Source: Chryseobacterium mucoviscidosis
GTDB lineage: Bacteria; Bacteroidota; Bacteroidia; Flavobacteriales; Weeksellaceae
Assembly: GCF_002177115.1 (NCBI RefSeq)
Contig: NZ_MVAG01000114.1
Location: 1-64,000 of the forward strand
DNA length: 64,000 nucleotides
Direction: 5' to 3'
The first letter of the stretch is position 1; every line of letters starts with the position of its first letter. The translations under genes and the position numbers were made by a program. The notes under the pieces were generated by a model that had not been told where the DNA came from, searched no databases, and saw only the letters and a list, made by a program, of their open reading frames with translations. Below, piece after piece: positions 61,122 through 64,000 of the stretch.

Positions 61122-61146
61122 GATATAAATCAATCAAATATATAAG

Positions 61147-61180
61147 AAAGTCAATGCAGTAATTGCATTGACTTTTTTAT
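61147..61180 (+). terminator. Intrinsic terminator after DUF4136 gene
   Basis: Arms aaagtcaatgca/tgcattgacttt with a 5-base loop and a T-run. It also lies beside the convergent small membrane protein gene. Confidence 0.83.
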
Positions 61181-61184
61181 TGAA

Positions 61185-61499
61185 TTAATGATGTCTCGTT
61201 CCTTTATGATGATAGCCCACATTTTGGGGATGAACTTCATAATTTTTCTGAATTCTATCATTCTGGAAATTCCGGTTTACAGATTTTTCTGAAATTTCAG
61301 GAGTTTTGAGGTGGACTTCTTTTCCGTTTTTGTACATTTTGCCGTCTGCTGTAAAATAGGTTTCATTTTTCTGATAGTTGTTATCGTCTTCTCCTAAAAA
61401 TGTTTTGGATTCATTTTTTGCACTTTTCATTTTTCTGCTCAGATATACCAATGTTCCCCCGGTAATTAATGCCAGTGCGATTTTTATTTTGTGATTCAT
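61185..61499 (-). CDS. Small membrane-anchored hypothetical protein (104 aa)
   Basis: Starting at MNHKIK: one membrane segment (about 5-20), then a polar, His/Asn-rich tail ending HHKGTRHH. The longer upstream reading frame (55 extra codons) has no signal or family feature and is not used. TYFTADGKMYKNGKEVHLK is a notable phrase. Unknown function. Convergent with DUF4136. Confidence 0.55.
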   Translation of the reverse strand: MNHKIKIALALITGGTLVYLSRKMKSAKNESKTFLGEDDNNYQKNETYFTADGKMYKNGKEVHLKTPEISEKSVNRNFQNDRIQKNYEVHPQNVGYHHKGTRHH

Positions 61500-61719
61500 A
61501 ATGGTGATTTTCCAGAATAAGACAAAATATCTGCCAAGCACAGGATGAAAATTATCTTTTTTTAATTCATAAAATATAAAAGAGACCTTCAAAACATGTT
61601 CATTCTCAACAAAAAGCAAAGATTTAACAGTAGATATAATTCTATGCATAATTAAATTTAACAATTCCGTAATTTTTTATTGATAAATTTATAGTAATCT
61701 TAAAGTCTAAAATCTTGAC

Positions 61720-63255
61720 ATGAAAAAACATTTACTAATGGTTGTATTTGCTTGTGTTTTAGCAAATGCTCAGGCTCCTTCGGGATACTACAACTCTACT
61801 AACGGACTTTCCGGAGCTTCATTAAAAACGGTATTAAGCACTATTATCACGAATGGACATCTGGACAAAGGCTACAACGGACTCTGGACGGCGTACAAAA
61901 CCACTGACATCGACAAGAATTATGAGAATGACGGTTCTATTCTGGACATTTATTCGGAAAAACCTGTGGGTACAGATCCTTACAAATTTACACCGGTTAC
62001 CAACCAGTGCGGAACGTATTCGGTGGAAGGAAATTGTTATAACCGCGAACATATTATTCCTCAGAGCTTTTTTAATGAAGCTTCTCCTATGGTTTCAGAT
62101 ATTCATTTTATCAGAGCTACGGACGGAAAAGTAAACGGAATGCGTTCCAATTATCCTTTCGGAAAGGTGGGAACTGCAACGTTTACTTCAAAAAACGGTT
62201 CTAAGCTTGGAAATTCTGTTTCTTCCGGTTTCTCGGGAACAGTGTTCGAGCCTATTGATGAATTTAAAGGCGATGTAGCAAGAATGGTATTTTATTTTGT
62301 TACGAGATACCAAAGCAAACTCTCCACGTTTACATCCGGAAATATGTTGGGCAGTTCTGCTTTTCCGGGTTTGCAGACCTGGGAACTGAATGTTTTATTG
62401 GCATGGCATAATCAGGATCCTGTTTCTCAGGCGGAAATTAACAGAAATAATGCTTCTTATACTTATCAGGGAAACAGAAATCCTTTTATCGATAATCCTA
62501 ACTACGTGACCCAAATCTGGGGCTCCGCTTCTGGTTCCGGAGGTACATCTACTCCACCAAGCTCGTCAAGCTGCGGTAACGAAACATTTGAGACCATTCC
62601 TTCTGAAAGTTCGGCTTCTTATTTAACAAGAACATGGACAAATAATGGTATTACATGGACGGCAACAGATTCCAGAACAGATCAGACGATTTCCAACAAA
62701 GCGATCACGATAAGAGACGGCGCATTAACATCAAGCAGTTCAGCCAACGGAATTGGCTCATTAACGGTAACTACCCAACTGAAATTTACAGGTTCTAACG
62801 ATACCTTCACCGTTAAAGTAAACGGAACGGCTGTAGGAACAATTCCTTACAACATCAGTGCAGCAACTACTACAATCAGCAATATTAATATTTCAGGGAA
62901 TGTGGTGGTAACTTTAGAAAATAATTCTACCACCAACAGAGTTGCCATTGATGATCTAAGCTGGACCTGTTATTCGGGAACGGCAAAGCAAGTTCAAAGT
63001 TTTTCTACTGAAACCATTTCAGATCAGAATACATTACAGGTTTCGCCTAATCCTGTTTCCAATAATGAAATTTTTGTGAAAGGTGAAACGCAGAATATTA
63101 AGAAAGCGGAGATCTACAATCTTCACGGAAAAGTAATGCAGACAATCGATCAGCCTTTTAAAAACAGTAAAAATTCTATTAAAATTAAAAATCTGGAGCA
63201 GGGAATTTATATTTTAAAATTAGATGCTTCTTCATTGAAGTTTATTGTGAAATAA
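61720..63255 (+). CDS. Secreted endonuclease I with T9SS sorting domain
   Basis: 511 aa with a signal peptide (cleaved near ANAQA). An Endonuclease I (His-Me finger) domain (about 20-270) has YNREHIIPQSFF, NYPFGKV, GDVARMVFYFVTRY and GNRNPFIDNPNYV. A linker and a beta-sandwich region (about 285-430) follow. The C-terminus (about 440-511) is a T9SS type A sorting domain with VSPNPVSNNEIFVKG and LEQGIYILKL. It degrades nucleic acids outside the cell and is exported by T9SS. Confidence 0.92.
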   Translation: MKKHLLMVVFACVLANAQAPSGYYNSTNGLSGASLKTVLSTIITNGHLDKGYNGLWTAYKTTDIDKNYENDGSILDIYSEKPVGTDPYKFTPVTNQCGTYSVEGNCYNREHIIPQSFFNEASPMVSDIHFIRATDGKVNGMRSNYPFGKVGTATFTSKNGSKLGNSVSSGFSGTVFEPIDEFKGDVARMVFYFVTRYQSKLSTFTSGNMLGSSAFPGLQTWELNVLLAWHNQDPVSQAEINRNNASYTYQGNRNPFIDNPNYVTQIWGSASGSGGTSTPPSSSSCGNETFETIPSESSASYLTRTWTNNGITWTATDSRTDQTISNKAITIRDGALTSSSSANGIGSLTVTTQLKFTGSNDTFTVKVNGTAVGTIPYNISAATTTISNINISGNVVVTLENNSTTNRVAIDDLSWTCYSGTAKQVQSFSTETISDQNTLQVSPNPVSNNEIFVKGETQNIKKAEIYNLHGKVMQTIDQPFKNSKNSIKIKNLEQGIYILKLDASSLKFIVK

Positions 63256-63273
63256 ATTTTTCTTTAAGAAATA

Positions 63274-63310
63274 ACAAAGCCTTCTCTCAATTGAAAGAAG
63301 GCTTTTATTT
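63274..63310. terminator. Bidirectional terminator between endonuclease and CCC-motif gene
   Basis: Arms aaagccttct/agaaggcttt with a 10-base loop and T-rich flanks. Convergent genes. Confidence 0.8.
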
Positions 63311-63326
63311 TTAAATTAATAAGAAA

Positions 63327-63659
63327 TTACTGTCCCATCAAATCTCTCATTCTCTCCTGCATCAGTTGCGGGTCTTTCATAGCGTCCCATCCAAGGGTAG
63401 AGATCATGACAACAACGTAAACTACATATAAAATACTTAATACAATTCCGATGATTGCCATTATTTTTCCGGCATTCAATTGTCCGTAGTTTGAATAAGC
63501 CGTCGGATTTTTTCTGTAAAGTTCTCCGTCTTTTTTAGCCAGTATCAATGCAATGATCCCTGCAATAAGTCCCGGAAGTCCGTAACAGCAACATCCGACA
63601 ATTGATACAATTCCTAAGATTAATACCGCCGTTGCGTTAGGTAATTTTTGTTGTTCCAT
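63327..63659 (-). CDS. CCC-motif membrane protein
   Basis: 110-aa inner-membrane protein with two or three membrane segments. Conserved VGCCCYGLPGLIAGIIALILA near the N-terminus, the CCC motif of a Bacteroidota family. Similar small proteins resemble the CD225/dispanin topology, but that is speculative. It follows a DUF2752 gene with a 17-base gap, a pairing I recall from other flavobacteria. Confidence 0.8.
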   Translation of the reverse strand: MEQQKLPNATAVLILGIVSIVGCCCYGLPGLIAGIIALILAKKDGELYRKNPTAYSNYGQLNAGKIMAIIGIVLSILYVVYVVVMISTLGWDAMKDPQLMQERMRDLMGQ

Positions 63660-63676
63660 AGTTATAATTTAATTGA

Positions 63677-63970
63677 TTAATGTATAGGTAAGTATAAATG
63701 TTTATAAAAATAAGAAGTAACCATAATAACTGCATTGATGATGGCAAGAAAAACCAAAATATTACTGTAATTCCGTTTTCTGTCTACAAAATTGAGGAAA
63801 ACCGTTCCGAAAAAAAGCAATAAAGTGTAGACCGCAGGAAACATATGAAATGCTTCGCCAAACCTGCCTTCAAAAACCATGACAATAGCTCTCTGCGTTC
63901 CGCAACCAAAACAATCGATTCCAAAGAATTTCTTGATGGGACAAGGCAGCATAAAGTCTTCTATTTTCAT
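63677..63970 (-). CDS. DUF2752 membrane protein
   Basis: 97 aa. CPIKKFFGIDCFGCGTQRAIVM is the DUF2752 signature with cysteines at the membrane face; two further membrane segments follow. Function unknown; first gene of a pair with the CCC-motif protein. The candidate promoter lies at the window edge. Confidence 0.85.
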   Translation of the reverse strand: MKIEDFMLPCPIKKFFGIDCFGCGTQRAIVMVFEGRFGEAFHMFPAVYTLLLFFGTVFLNFVDRKRNYSNILVFLAIINAVIMVTSYFYKHLYLPIH

Positions 63971-63992
63971 TGTAATATGATGTTATGATTCT

Positions 63993-64000
63993 CAAATATA
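63993..64000 (-). promoter_or_regulatory. -7 promoter box TATATTTG of the DUF2752 operon
   Basis: TAnnTTTG match on the minus strand at the window edge, 23 bases upstream of the start; any -33 element lies outside. Confidence 0.34.

Overview
The window looks like chromosome of a flavobacterium (Bacteroidota, Flavobacteriia), most likely a Chryseobacterium-type member of the Weeksellaceae. The DNA is A+T-rich. Starts lack Shine-Dalgarno sequences, and many lie behind the Bacteroidota promoter pattern TTTG-N17-23-TAnnTTTG. Clade markers include the gliding/type IX secretion (T9SS) lipoprotein GldD, a T9SS sorting domain on a secreted endonuclease, a DUF5522 protein, a CCC-motif membrane protein and a Bacteroidota-type TssB/TssC pair. 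No rRNA, tRNA, CRISPR array, prophage or intact insertion sequence was recognised. The genus is inferred from protein style, not from a marker gene.

Layout. 0.1-5 kb: L,D-transpeptidase-like lipoprotein, DUF2459 protein, QueG, outer-membrane barrel, rhodanese, HD-like hydrolase. 5-12 kb: alpha/beta hydrolase with nitronate monooxygenase, SurA-like isomerase, gldD with a PfkB kinase, a repeat-rich gap, mutY. 12-19.5 kb: a lipoprotein, an isolated tssB-tssC pair and two tandem M13 metallopeptidases separated by a repeat array. 19.7-28.5 kb: a three-enzyme fusion (GH18-like, CE4 deacetylase, processive GT2), CinA, an AraC/MFS divergent pair, an MVL-type mannan-binding lectin and a SpoIIAA-like protein. 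28.6-40 kb: FAD oxidoreductase, two von Willebrand A proteins, a SIMPL protein, a TPR sensor kinase/orphan/LytTR regulator cluster, a lipocalin and LipA. 40-51 kb: M1 aminopeptidase, serine hydrolase, ThyA, Gre-like factor, GH13 amylase, pRiA4b-ORF3-like protein and a PhoR/PhoB-type two-component pair. 51-64 kb: a TonB-dependent receptor with two paralogous beta-helix lipoproteins, HemL, a LysM glucosaminidase, a PLP desulfhydrase/deaminase, small conserved proteins, a secreted endonuclease I and a DUF2752/CCC-motif pair.

The genes are mostly housekeeping and cell-envelope functions in short operons: secreted or lipid-anchored peptidases and hydrolases, wall turnover, nutrient uptake and envelope sensing. 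The unusual material lies in two places. The first is a few proteins: the lectin, the GH18-CE4-GT2 fusion, the orphan TssBC pair, and a lipoprotein gene with a G8 tract. The second is the intergenic DNA, which is full of small dispersed repeats: a roughly 200-bp MITE-like family in three copies, a family of GC-rich snapback hairpins with conserved flanks, tandem 136-bp and 165-bp units sharing one core, and several short motifs with two copies each.

All coordinates, alignments and motifs were read by eye. No database search or structure prediction was run, so family names rest on recognised motifs and remembered family sequences.
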